Shown piece after piece: positions 44,415 through 53,117 of a stretch of 64,000 nucleotides of DNA (its first letter is position 1; each line of letters begins with the position of its first letter). A program made the position numbers and the translations under genes. The notes beneath the pieces were generated by a model that saw nothing but the letters and a program-made list of their open reading frames with translations, did not search any database and was not told where the DNA came from. The stretch lies in assembly GCA_964501985.1 (NCBI GenBank), contig CAZCVY010000004.1, positions 6,314 through 70,313 of the forward strand, read 5' to 3'. This DNA comes from Bog-366 sp964501985. Its GTDB lineage: Bacteria; Acidobacteriota; Terriglobia; UBA7540.

Positions 44415-45211
44415 ATAAATCACTACAACAGTTATTATCCTTACAAGGCAAAACAGCGGTCGTTACCGGCGGCGCCGGCTATTTGGGCACCGCCATGTGT
44501 GAAACCCTCGCCGAACTGGGCGCCAACCTCGTCATCGCCAGCCGCGACCGGGCGAAATGCGAGAAGAAATGTGAGGAAATCGTCGGGCAGACCGGCGGAT
44601 CAATCAAGGCAGTTCCGTTGGAACTCGATCTGTTAAAGAAGAATTCTGCGACAGAGTTTATTGCGCGGGTCCATGAGCACGTGAACGCGATCGACATCCT
44701 TGTGAATAATGCGTGGTCCGGCAAGAAAAACTCTTGGGAGTCCATCACCGACGAGGACTGGAATTACGACATCGACATGAGTCTGAACTCCGTCTTTCGC
44801 CTGACCAAAGCGGCTTTCGAGGATCTTAAAGCCACCCGGGGTGTGATCCTCAATGTCGCCTCGATGTACGGCCACATCGGACCCGACTACCGGATTTACG
44901 ATGGCAAAGAGTTTGCGAATCCGCCGAGTTATGGTGCGGCCAAAGCCGGGGTCATTCAATTCACCAAGTACCTCGCGAGCTTTCTCTCGCCCCATGGCAT
45001 TCGCGTCAACGCCCTCAGCCCCGGCGCATTTCCGCATCCGCCCACCCAGCAACATGAAGGCTTCATGCAGCGCCTGGGGTCCAAAAACCCGATGAACCGC
45101 ATCGGCCAGCCCGAGGAGCTTAAGGGCGCCGTTGCGTTGCTTTGCTCGAATGCCGGAAGCTACATCACCGGGCAGAACATCTGCGTCGATGGCGGTTGGG
45201 CAATATGGTAA
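44411..45211 (+). CDS. Short-chain dehydrogenase/reductase, PtmA-like
   Basis: Classical SDR of 266 aa with the cofactor motif TGGAGYLGTAMCETL, NNAW, catalytic Ser in ASMYGHIG and Tyr-x-x-x-Lys in SYGAAKAGV, and a TGQNICVDGGW C-terminus. An SDR called PtmA accompanies PtmE in Campylobacter legionaminate loci, and this protein shares the RIY-G insert with the second SDR at 46.1 kb. It may act on the precursor hexosamine or on the nonulosonate; the substrate is not known from sequence. It overlaps the cytidylyltransferase gene by 4 nt. Confidence 0.85.
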   Translation: MNKSLQQLLSLQGKTAVVTGGAGYLGTAMCETLAELGANLVIASRDRAKCEKKCEEIVGQTGGSIKAVPLELDLLKKNSATEFIARVHEHVNAIDILVNNAWSGKKNSWESITDEDWNYDIDMSLNSVFRLTKAAFEDLKATRGVILNVASMYGHIGPDYRIYDGKEFANPPSYGAAKAGVIQFTKYLASFLSPHGIRVNALSPGAFPHPPTQQHEGFMQRLGSKNPMNRIGQPEELKGAVALLCSNAGSYITGQNICVDGGWAIW

Positions 45212-46128
45212 AGTCCATCGGGATCATGGGATTGAGCGAGGGGAACGGCCACCCGTTCTCCTACAGCTCAATTATCAACGGCTACTCGCCGGAGGGGCTG
45301 GCGGACTCCGGATGGCCGGGCATCTACGAATACGTCCGGCGCCGTCACGCGTCGGAATTCGGGCTGGCGGGCTGGAAAATAACTCATGCGTGGACTCAGT
45401 ATCCCGAATCCACCAAGAAGCTGTGTGCCGCCGCCCGCATTCCCAATGCCGTTGACGACTATCGCGAGTTCCTAGGCAAGGTGGATGCCGTCATCGTCGC
45501 TCGCGATGACTACGAAGCCCATTTTCAGATGGCCATGCCCTTCCTTGAGGCCGGTTTGCCGGTGTTCGTCGATAAGCCGCTCAGCCTGGAAATCTCGGAA
45601 TTGCAGGCCTTCAAACCGTATCTTGAGAAGGCCCAATTGATGTCCTGCGCCGGCATGCGCTATTCCCGCGAACTGGACGAGCCGCGGGCGGATTTGGCTA
45701 CCTACGGCCAGTTGAAGTTGATCCGGGGCGCCATCGTCTTGTCGTGGGAAAAATACGGCGTCCATCTGCTTGAGGCGGTCATGGCCATCACGTCGGCGCA
45801 TCCGGTCTCAGTACGCATGTCGTCTGCCGAACATGCCTCAGCGCTGATCCGGTTTGATGATGGCGTTTTGTTGCAGCTCGATGCTCTGGGCGAGTGCCCA
45901 CGCACGTTTCACCTCGAGTTCTTTGGCACGAAGCGCACCGGAGCATTTGACATTTTCGACAATTTTTCGATGTTCCGCCGCATGCTGTGGGAGTTTACCG
46001 AATCCATTCGCACGGGCCAGCCAGCCATCCTGCCTGCCCGCACCCTCGAAATCATGCGCGTGCTCATCGCCGGCCGATTGGCGCGCAAAGAAGATAGGGA
46101 AGTCTTCCTCAATGAAATCTCACTATAA
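45205..46128 (+). CDS. Gfo/Idh/MocA-family oxidoreductase
   Basis: Protein of 307 aa with an altered N-terminal Rossmann segment (KSIGIMGLSEGNGHPFSYSS) and the EKP-equivalent reading VFVDKPLSLEI. The dinucleotide loop is longer than usual, so the annotation as NAD-linked oxidoreductase relies on overall pattern. It overlaps the SDR genes on both sides by 7 and 17 nt, implying one coordinated unit. Campylobacter ptm loci also pair the PtmA SDR with a partner protein (PtmF); whether this is its equivalent is uncertain. Confidence 0.78.
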   Translation: MVKSIGIMGLSEGNGHPFSYSSIINGYSPEGLADSGWPGIYEYVRRRHASEFGLAGWKITHAWTQYPESTKKLCAAARIPNAVDDYREFLGKVDAVIVARDDYEAHFQMAMPFLEAGLPVFVDKPLSLEISELQAFKPYLEKAQLMSCAGMRYSRELDEPRADLATYGQLKLIRGAIVLSWEKYGVHLLEAVMAITSAHPVSVRMSSAEHASALIRFDDGVLLQLDALGECPRTFHLEFFGTKRTGAFDIFDNFSMFRRMLWEFTESIRTGQPAILPARTLEIMRVLIAGRLARKEDREVFLNEISL

Positions 46129-46936
46129 GAGCCTCTTTGAATTAACTGGAAAAACCGCAATTGTCACTGGCGCCGTAGGTATCCTCGGCCAGGGGTTCTG
46201 CCGCGGACTCGCGGAGTTCGGAGCGCAGGTGGTGGTCGTGGATCTGGACGCCGACCGCTGTACCGCGTTCGCCGCGGATCTGGAGCGCGATTACGGCACT
46301 CCTGCCCTCGGGGTCGCCTGCGATGTGTCCGATCCGGCCTCGGTCGCGAACATGGTCGACGAAGTGGTGAAGCGCTTTGGCGGCATCAATGTCCTTCACA
46401 ACAACGCCGCTTCCAAATCGAAGGACCTCGACGCATTCTTTGCCAGCACGGAAAAGTATTCACTGCACGAATGGCGGCGAATCATGTCCGTCAATGTCGA
46501 CGGCATGTTCCTTGTCGCCCAGGCAGTGGGCGGCCAAATGCAAAAGCAAGGAACGGGCGGCAGCATCATCCAGACGGCTTCCATTTACGGCATCGTGTCG
46601 TCGGATAAACGCATCTACGAAGGATCCTTCTACCTCGGCCGCCAGATCAGCAACCCGGCGGTGTATTCGACATCCAAAGCCGCCGTGGTCGGGTTGACGC
46701 GTTATCTTGCGGCGAATTGGGCGGATGCGCGGATTCGAGTGAACGCCTTGGTGCCCGCCGGCGTCGAGAGCGGCCAAAACGATACGTTCAAAGCGCGCTA
46801 CTCTGCCCGAGTCCCCCTGGGGCGGATGGCCCACCCGGATGAAATGGTCGGCGCGCTGGTTTATCTCGCCTCGGACGCCTCAAGCTACGTGACGGGCCAT
46901 TGTCTGGTGGTTGACGGTGGCCTGAGCGCGTGGTAG
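46112..46936 (+). CDS. Short-chain dehydrogenase/reductase, second PtmA-like copy
   Basis: SDR of 274 aa with TGAVGILGQGFCRGL, NNAA, Ser in QTASIYGIV, Tyr-x-x-x-Lys in VYSTSKAAVVG and a TGHCLVVDGGLSAW end. It is a clear paralogue of the SDR two genes upstream, sharing the RIY-G and NP-x-Y-S blocks. The pair with the Gfo/Idh protein between may run successive oxidation and reduction steps on one sugar. ATG 46112 is used; a longer reading frame starts inside the previous gene. After it comes a 101-nt gap. Confidence 0.85.
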   Translation: MKSHYKSLFELTGKTAIVTGAVGILGQGFCRGLAEFGAQVVVVDLDADRCTAFAADLERDYGTPALGVACDVSDPASVANMVDEVVKRFGGINVLHNNAASKSKDLDAFFASTEKYSLHEWRRIMSVNVDGMFLVAQAVGGQMQKQGTGGSIIQTASIYGIVSSDKRIYEGSFYLGRQISNPAVYSTSKAAVVGLTRYLAANWADARIRVNALVPAGVESGQNDTFKARYSARVPLGRMAHPDEMVGALVYLASDASSYVTGHCLVVDGGLSAW

Positions 46937-47037
46937 GCGCGGCGCGAAATCTCGCTGCTCAGCGCTGAAGATGATTAAACCTGCGCATCCGTGCGGAGGA
47001 TACCCCGAGTAAGAGCAGAAATGCCCGAGGTTTTCGG

Positions 47038-48786
47038 ATGCCCAATCAGGAAATCAATCCATCGGCAAATCACGGGCCCTCGCTCAAGCCACTTCCCTCT
47101 CCCGGTCTTTGGGATGGGCGACTTGCCCCTTTCCTTGAAAAGCACTTTCGCATCCTGGTCCTATGCTTCATCGGGGTCGCTTGCGCGCGCGTCATTTCTA
47201 CTTACACGGCGCTGAGCCTGACGGTGGACGAGCCGGAACACCTCGCCAGCGGCCTGGAGTATGTCGCGAAGCACGTTTACCGGCTCCAGACGCAGCACGC
47301 GCCCCTGGCGCGGGCGTTCCAGGCCTTGGGGCCGTATCTCGCCGGCGCCAGGCCCACGGGCTTGACCGTACCGGCAGCGGAGAGCTACAACATTCTTGCC
47401 CAATCGGGAAATGTAGATCGCATCGTATTTTTGATGCGGTTGGGCACGCTTCCATTCTTTTTGCTGGCCTGCTTTGTGGTCTGTGGTTGGGCGTGGCACA
47501 CATTTGGCAAACCGATTGCCGTTGTGGCGACTGGCCTTTTTACCCTGCTCCCTGTCGTTCTCGCCGATGCGGGGCTCGGAACCCCCGACATGGCATTGAC
47601 GGCCACCGTGGCAGCGGCTTTCTTCGCGGCGATCCTCTGGGCCGAGCGACCTACAGTGTGGAAGTCAGTTTTGCTCGGGGTGTTCACGGCGCTCGCCTGC
47701 TTATCGAGGTTCACCGCGCTGGGTTACCTGCCCGTCGCGGCATGCATCGGACTGGCGGTCCATTTCGGCGCGTGCTGGCCCGGCTGGCGGAAGTTGATGG
47801 GTCGTGCAAAGGAATATGCTGCCCCCTTTGCCTTGGCCCTCGGCACCGCCGCACTCGTGATCTGGGCTGGCTACTGGTTCTCGGTGGGCAACGTAGGGTC
47901 TGAGTTCCCTGGAGGGCACCTCGGCAGGAACTTTACCGTACCGGCTCCAGAATTTTTCGACGGCATCCGAAAAGCGCTGCATCATAACCGCGGGGGACAC
48001 GCGGCATTCCTCCTTGGGGAATTTCGGATGACCGGCTGGTGGTATTACTATCCGGTGGCACTGGCGGTGAAGACCCCAATTGCCTTTCTGATCTTGCTCG
48101 CCCTGGGAACGTGGGTGTGTCTGAGAGAACGAAAACGCCCATCGTGGTTGCTCCCACTGGCTTTCAGTCTTGGCATCCTCATGCCGGCAATGAGGAGCCG
48201 GATCGATATTGGCATTCGCCACGTCGAACCTCTCTATGTTGGCTTCTCGATCATCGCGGCATTAGGGCTGAAGCAACTGCTTGAATTGGGCCGCAGCCGT
48301 GTTATCGCTGCTTCGGTCGCCGGCGTTCTGGTGGTCTGGATGGTGATATCCGGGGCCGCCCAGCATCCTGACTACCTCGCGTATTTCAATGCGTTCGCCG
48401 GTAAAACCCCCGAAAACATTCTGGTAGATTCCAATTATGACTGGGATCAGGACACGAAGCTTCTCGCCAAACGGTTGCATGAACTGGGCGTGACGGAATT
48501 CTCCCTGACCTTATGGCAAGGCATCAAGTTCAGCGATTATCGGGAAGCTTGGTACGGCTTACCCAAGATCAAGAGAGACTTTGACTTCTGTGCTCCCTCA
48601 CCCGGTTGGACGGTGGTGAGCCCGACGTTCGACAGGGCAGTGAAATTCGATCTTTACGGCCCGGACCTTCCTCCGCCTCCTTGTGTGATGAAGCCGTGGT
48701 ACGACCAAATCACACCCAGTGAACGCGTAGGCCCGCTGCTCCTCTATTATGTTCCGGCTCCGCCTAGAACCATTTCTCACTATTGA
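47038..48786 (+). CDS. GT39-like (PMT/ArnT-type) GT-C membrane glycosyltransferase
   Basis: Integral membrane protein of 582 aa with about ten helices and an acidic first-loop motif (SLTVDEPEHLASGLEY), the hallmark of lipid-phosphosugar-dependent GT-C enzymes. A periplasmic C-terminal part includes NAFAGKTPENILVDSNYDWD. It could add a sugar from polyprenyl-phosphate to a glycan or protein in the periplasm. The first 30 residues are polar. ATG start; the preceding 100 nt show no clear promoter. Confidence 0.82.
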   Translation: MPNQEINPSANHGPSLKPLPSPGLWDGRLAPFLEKHFRILVLCFIGVACARVISTYTALSLTVDEPEHLASGLEYVAKHVYRLQTQHAPLARAFQALGPYLAGARPTGLTVPAAESYNILAQSGNVDRIVFLMRLGTLPFFLLACFVVCGWAWHTFGKPIAVVATGLFTLLPVVLADAGLGTPDMALTATVAAAFFAAILWAERPTVWKSVLLGVFTALACLSRFTALGYLPVAACIGLAVHFGACWPGWRKLMGRAKEYAAPFALALGTAALVIWAGYWFSVGNVGSEFPGGHLGRNFTVPAPEFFDGIRKALHHNRGGHAAFLLGEFRMTGWWYYYPVALAVKTPIAFLILLALGTWVCLRERKRPSWLLPLAFSLGILMPAMRSRIDIGIRHVEPLYVGFSIIAALGLKQLLELGRSRVIAASVAGVLVVWMVISGAAQHPDYLAYFNAFAGKTPENILVDSNYDWDQDTKLLAKRLHELGVTEFSLTLWQGIKFSDYREAWYGLPKIKRDFDFCAPSPGWTVVSPTFDRAVKFDLYGPDLPPPPCVMKPWYDQITPSERVGPLLLYYVPAPPRTISHY

Positions 48787-48792
48787 GCTGCC

Positions 48793-49872
48793 TTGGATAA
48801 ACCTTGCGAGGGGCGACTGCGGGAGCTGGATGGTTGGCGCGCCGTGAGTGTGCTGCTTGTCATCCTGCACCATCTGGGCGTCCAGCATCATCGATTCGTG
48901 TCGCACTTTCCCCTCCTGGCCATTCGGCTCAACTCCTGCGGCCCCTTAGGGGTGAAGGTGTTTTTCGTGATCAGCGGTTTTGTGATTTGCCGGCTGCTGA
49001 TTTCGGAGGAGGCGCGTTACGGCGCAGTTTCCCTGAGAGCGTTTTATTACCGCAGAATCTTTCGTATCCTGCCGCCATTCTATGTTTATCTGGGGACCTT
49101 GTCTCTGCTGCTCAGCCTTGGGCTGATCCATGAGTCCCGCAAAGCAATTCTGGACGCGGCTTTGTTCCTATGCGACTTGCGTGTGATGCCGCGGAGCTGG
49201 TTTGTAGGTCATGCTTGGAGCTTAGCCGTGGAAGAGCAATTTTACCTGATCTTTCCCGGTGCGTGGGTTTTGACTCCAAAGCGATGGAGGAGCAAGGTAT
49301 TTCTTGGCGTCTTCTTCTTGTGTGCAGCGTGGAATTTATCGATGGTCTGTATAGGCTGGGACCCGTTCGTATATAGCATCACGCGAACGGGGTTTGCCTG
49401 TATCGCGTGCGGGGTGGTAATGACAATCGAGGAGAAACGTGCGCGCTCAATGGCAAATAGGGTTCCCGCGTTCATCGTCGCAATAGTTGCAATAACGCTG
49501 CTGCTCCATCCCATAGGGCCAGAAAGTTGGCATGCGGCGCTGTATGAGGGCCTCCTCGTACCACCGGCAATCGGGCTGGTGTTGTTGTATAGCCTGGGCC
49601 GCGGAGCATGGCTTCGAGATTTTCTGTGTAGCCGGCCCATGCAGGCAATCGGCCTGACGTCTTACGGGATTTACTTATGGCAGCAGTTTTTTACCGCTCC
49701 GGCGCGGGAGAACTTCCCCGGCGGCGGTAGGTTCGTTCCCCTGCTTCTGCCGCTGTTGTGCGTGATTGTGCCCCTGTCATATTTTTTGATAGAAAAGCCA
49801 GCGATGCGTTTTGGAAAGGGCCTCTCGCAGCGAGCGAGAGCAGGTTCGATTGACGCTACGGCGGCCGCTTGA
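48793..49872 (+). CDS. Membrane-bound O-acyltransferase (acyltransferase 3 / OafA family)
   Basis: Protein of 359 aa with about ten helices. The family start is RELDGWRAVSVLLVILHHLG, followed by GVKVFFVISGFVICRLL, the YYRRIFRILPPF arginine-rich motif and the HAWSLAVEEQFYLIFP block. It acetylates or acylates sugars of the surface glycan across the membrane. There is no SGNH domain, unlike the second OafA-type gene at 59.6 kb. The TTG start is six bases after the preceding stop, so it is probably cotranscribed with the GT39-like gene. Confidence 0.88.
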   Translation: MDKPCEGRLRELDGWRAVSVLLVILHHLGVQHHRFVSHFPLLAIRLNSCGPLGVKVFFVISGFVICRLLISEEARYGAVSLRAFYYRRIFRILPPFYVYLGTLSLLLSLGLIHESRKAILDAALFLCDLRVMPRSWFVGHAWSLAVEEQFYLIFPGAWVLTPKRWRSKVFLGVFFLCAAWNLSMVCIGWDPFVYSITRTGFACIACGVVMTIEEKRARSMANRVPAFIVAIVAITLLLHPIGPESWHAALYEGLLVPPAIGLVLLYSLGRGAWLRDFLCSRPMQAIGLTSYGIYLWQQFFTAPARENFPGGGRFVPLLLPLLCVIVPLSYFLIEKPAMRFGKGLSQRARAGSIDATAAA

Positions 49873-49937
49873 GGAATACCTTTCGCGCGGTAGGGAGCCA
49901 TGCGGATAACTTTCGGTCTGCGATTTGGAGGTAGGAC

Positions 49938-52151
49938 TTGAACCGTAAGTCGGCAACCAATTTCAGGCTCAAGGACTTCCTTCGCTCCGAGCACTGGATG
50001 TTGCCCACCCTGGCGCTCGTATTCCTCCCCTGGATCGCGGCAGTTCTTCTGACCGGGGGGGGCTGGGCTGCTCTCAACTTTCTCGGGTACGCGATTGCGG
50101 TCATTGCGGCCGGGTACAGTATCGTCAGCATGGCGCTGCCCTCGCCGGCCCGAACTCATATCATCCTTCTCGCTCCGGCGGCCGGCATTTTCGCGATCTC
50201 TGCGCTCACCGCATTCTGGCTAAGGCTGGGGCTTCCACTTGTTTGGGCCCCGGCTCTTTGGTTCGGACTGATCGCCGTCGGTGCGCTGGCACTCTGGCGC
50301 GATCGCGCCCTCCTGGTGAAATCCGCCATTGCTTACGGCGGTGCACTGGTTGCCCTTTCCGCGTTGATCTGCGCGGTGTACTTCCTTCCAGGCGCCCGGA
50401 ACGACGCCGTCTTGCGTCGCGATGGGAGCTTCAATTGGATGTACGGGGACACGCAATACTTCTACTCGATGGCCGCGAGTTTCAAAAGCGGCGGCAGCCC
50501 GCCGAAAGCACCGGGAATGTCGACCTCGGAACTGCACTACCATTTTGGACCCTACGCGCCGGCCGCGGCCATTTCCCGCCTCGACGGACTCGGCCTTGGC
50601 GACGCCTATGCCCGGGTGACGCGCGGGGCATCGCTGTGGGCGCTGGTGCTCTCGTGCTTCGGACTGGGCACGCTCCTTTCGCTCAAGGCCACTGGCGCGA
50701 AATTCGGCGGGATCATGTCCGTTGCCGGACTTTTTTTCTACGGTTCGCTGCTGTCCTTATTCAACGACGAGCATAACGGCGCCAGCTACGTGACGGGCGC
50801 CATCCTCTTCAAGATACCCAGGATCGAGGTGCTGGCCCAGGGGGGGCCTTTCAGCCATCTGGTCCTTGGGCATTCGGTGCTTCACGGCCTGGGCGCCATT
50901 ACGGCGATCATGGGCTTATGTCTGGTTCACAGGGGGCTAGAAGCGGCCCCGCCCTGGCGCGTGCTCATTTTGCTGGCAATGCCTGCCCTCGCTGTCCCCG
51001 TGAACTCGGTGGCAGCGTTATACTGCATCGGCATAGCCGGCATTCTCCTGTTTTGGGGGCGTCTCGGCGCGCTGCGCTCGTGGCTGTCGATCGCGCTCAT
51101 GCTCTGCCTCTTCCTCGGCGCTTGGAGGATCATGGATTATGGTCATTCCGCGGAGGCAGGAGTGACGACTCTCAATACTCAGAACCCGGGATGGTATTGG
51201 TGGACGATTGTCGTCTGGTTTATGGTTGGTTTGGGGTTCCGCATTTTGGGCTTTCGCTGGATCTCACGACCCTTGCACGATCCGCTTGCCGCTCTGGTTT
51301 TGGCAAGTGTCGTGGGCCTGATGTCGTTTAGCCTGCTGATCCAATTCGGGGGTAACGAGCGTTACGGCATATATTATCTGCAAAGCGTGTTCAGCATATT
51401 TGCCTTCTCGCGCCTGACGCCGGGATTTTGGCGCGGCGTCGAGCGCTCCCGATGGGCACTGGAGTGGTTCAAGGTAGCGAAAAAGGGCATGATCATCCTT
51501 CTCGCCTGCGTCGTTTTGCTGCGCCTCATCATCTACGCGATTCATAGCCAAAATTGGATAGCATCCGTTCGCCTCCAGATTCTGCCCTGTTGCCTATTGA
51601 TCTTGCTCCTGGCTGGCGCGTCGGCTTTGATGAAGCGCAGCCGTCGCTTTTCCACGGTAGGATCCGCAATTCTCATGGGCGTATTGGCGATGGGCTTTCT
51701 TGCTTGGATTACACCGTGGCTGAACTTTGGGCTGGGACGGATGAAGATGCAGGTAACCCTTACCCCCGGCGAAGTTCGGGGCCTCAAGTGTCTCGGCGAG
51801 CTCGCCGCGCCAGGTGAACGATTCGCGACGAACAAACATGACGTGGATAGATTTCCGGTCAAACTCGGGCGATCCTACGCCTACGCTGCACTGTCCGAGC
51901 GGCCCGTGCTTCTCGAGGGCTACTCGGACCATGTCGACACGACGCAACCTTGGTTTCGGACCCTGCTCCGCGGCAACGACTTACTCTTCCGTACCACTGA
52001 CGCAACAACCGTCCGCGAGATCGCAAATACCTGGCAAGTCCGTTGGCTTGTCGCCCGTCCTGGCACCGACATTTCCCTGCCTCGCCCCTTGCCATCATGG
52101 CTGGTGGAGGAACCAAATTGCGGCGACCTTAAGATTTACCGGATCAATTAA
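49938..52151 (+). CDS. Large multi-pass membrane protein, paralogue 1 (possible GT-C type)
   Basis: Protein of 737 aa with at least 14 hydrophobic segments and a C-terminal soluble tail of about 120 residues (RFATNKHDVDRF, VRWLVARPGTDISLP). The first large loop contains MYGDTQYFYSMAASFKSGGS and LHYHFGPYAPAAAI, with acidic residues where GT-C enzymes keep their catalytic Asp. The tail layout also resembles GT-C proteins of bacterial surface-glycan loci, but no family can be named. TTG start with GGAGG at 49928-49932. Its nearest relative is the gene at 61.8 kb, with long identical stretches. Confidence 0.75.
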   Translation: MNRKSATNFRLKDFLRSEHWMLPTLALVFLPWIAAVLLTGGGWAALNFLGYAIAVIAAGYSIVSMALPSPARTHIILLAPAAGIFAISALTAFWLRLGLPLVWAPALWFGLIAVGALALWRDRALLVKSAIAYGGALVALSALICAVYFLPGARNDAVLRRDGSFNWMYGDTQYFYSMAASFKSGGSPPKAPGMSTSELHYHFGPYAPAAAISRLDGLGLGDAYARVTRGASLWALVLSCFGLGTLLSLKATGAKFGGIMSVAGLFFYGSLLSLFNDEHNGASYVTGAILFKIPRIEVLAQGGPFSHLVLGHSVLHGLGAITAIMGLCLVHRGLEAAPPWRVLILLAMPALAVPVNSVAALYCIGIAGILLFWGRLGALRSWLSIALMLCLFLGAWRIMDYGHSAEAGVTTLNTQNPGWYWWTIVVWFMVGLGFRILGFRWISRPLHDPLAALVLASVVGLMSFSLLIQFGGNERYGIYYLQSVFSIFAFSRLTPGFWRGVERSRWALEWFKVAKKGMIILLACVVLLRLIIYAIHSQNWIASVRLQILPCCLLILLLAGASALMKRSRRFSTVGSAILMGVLAMGFLAWITPWLNFGLGRMKMQVTLTPGEVRGLKCLGELAAPGERFATNKHDVDRFPVKLGRSYAYAALSERPVLLEGYSDHVDTTQPWFRTLLRGNDLLFRTTDATTVREIANTWQVRWLVARPGTDISLPRPLPSWLVEEPNCGDLKIYRIN
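51999..52151 (+). repeat. Direct repeat: 3' end of large membrane gene, copy 2 of 3
   Basis: This segment encodes the RWLVARPGTDISLP tail and matches 63846-63998 and, partially, 39005-39148, all in the same orientation. A run TGGCTTGTCGCCCGTCCTGG and the neighbouring CACCGACAT are shared with the copy at 63.9 kb. It ends at a gene junction: the deacetylase gene starts 15 nt later. Confidence 0.6.
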
Positions 52152-52166
52152 TCCGCCGCGTTTTCC

Positions 52167-53117
52167 ATGAATCGACACGTCACCATCGTGATGTATCACT
52201 ATGTGCGCGACCTGAAACGGTCCCGCTTCCCCGCGATCAAAGGGCTGTCCGTCGAGCGCTTCTGCTATCAACTCGACTACATCGAAGCCCACTACACACC
52301 CATCACGGTCGCGGAACTTCTGGGAGCTTTGGGGCCTGAAGGTCAAGACCTGCCGCCGAACGCGATCTTGTTGACCTTCGACGACGGCTACAGCGACCAC
52401 TTTGCCAACGTGTTCCCCCGCCTGGATGAGCGAGGAATCCAGGGCTGCTTCTTTCCCCCGGCGCAGGCCATCCTTGAGCACAAAGTCCTGGACGTCAATA
52501 AAATTCAGTTTGTCCTCGCGACCGTGCCCGCTGCCGGGATTCTGCTCAACCAGGTTTTCACCTCCTTGACGGAGTTTCGTGCGGAATATGCCCTTAAAAC
52601 CAGGGAAGGCTATCTCGCGTCAATTTCCGGGGAGCATCGGTACGACACCCGCGAGGTGACAGTGTTCAAGCGCTTGCTCCAGCGCGAGTTGCCCGAGCCG
52701 GTGCGGGTGGAAATTGTGCGGCGTTTGTTCGCCCAGCACGTGACCGACGACGAGGAGGCTTTCGCCTGCGAATTACACATGTCCGTGGACCAGATCGCCT
52801 GCCTGCGGCGCCATGGAATGCACATCGGGTCTCATGGATATACTCATGCCTGGTTGAACCATGTTTCTCCAGAAACACAGGAGGTCGAAATCGATCGTTC
52901 TCTTGATTTCCTCCAGATGCTCGGCGTGGACAGGAATGAGTGGACGATGTGTTATCCCTATGGGGGCTTCAACGACTCGCTCCTGCAAATCCTGCGGGAC
53001 CGCAAATGCCGGATGGGATTTAGCGTCGAAGCCCGCGTCGCCGATTTGGACACCGATGATCGCCTGACCCTGCCGCGTCTCGACACCAACGACTTGCCCA
53101 GTGCGCCCACCGCATGA
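52167..53117 (+). CDS. Polysaccharide deacetylase (NodB family)
   Basis: Protein of 316 aa with all canonical NodB motifs: TFDDGY (motif 1), SHGYTH (motif 2) and CYPYGGFND (motif 3). A small start segment (HVTIVMYHYVRDLKR) is typical of this family. It should remove N-acetyl groups from a sugar, though many such proteins near nonulosonate loci have unknown targets. No signal peptide, so a cytoplasmic intermediate is likely. Its stop overlaps the next ATG (ATGA). Confidence 0.9.
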   Translation: MNRHVTIVMYHYVRDLKRSRFPAIKGLSVERFCYQLDYIEAHYTPITVAELLGALGPEGQDLPPNAILLTFDDGYSDHFANVFPRLDERGIQGCFFPPAQAILEHKVLDVNKIQFVLATVPAAGILLNQVFTSLTEFRAEYALKTREGYLASISGEHRYDTREVTVFKRLLQRELPEPVRVEIVRRLFAQHVTDDEEAFACELHMSVDQIACLRRHGMHIGSHGYTHAWLNHVSPETQEVEIDRSLDFLQMLGVDRNEWTMCYPYGGFNDSLLQILRDRKCRMGFSVEARVADLDTDDRLTLPRLDTNDLPSAPTA

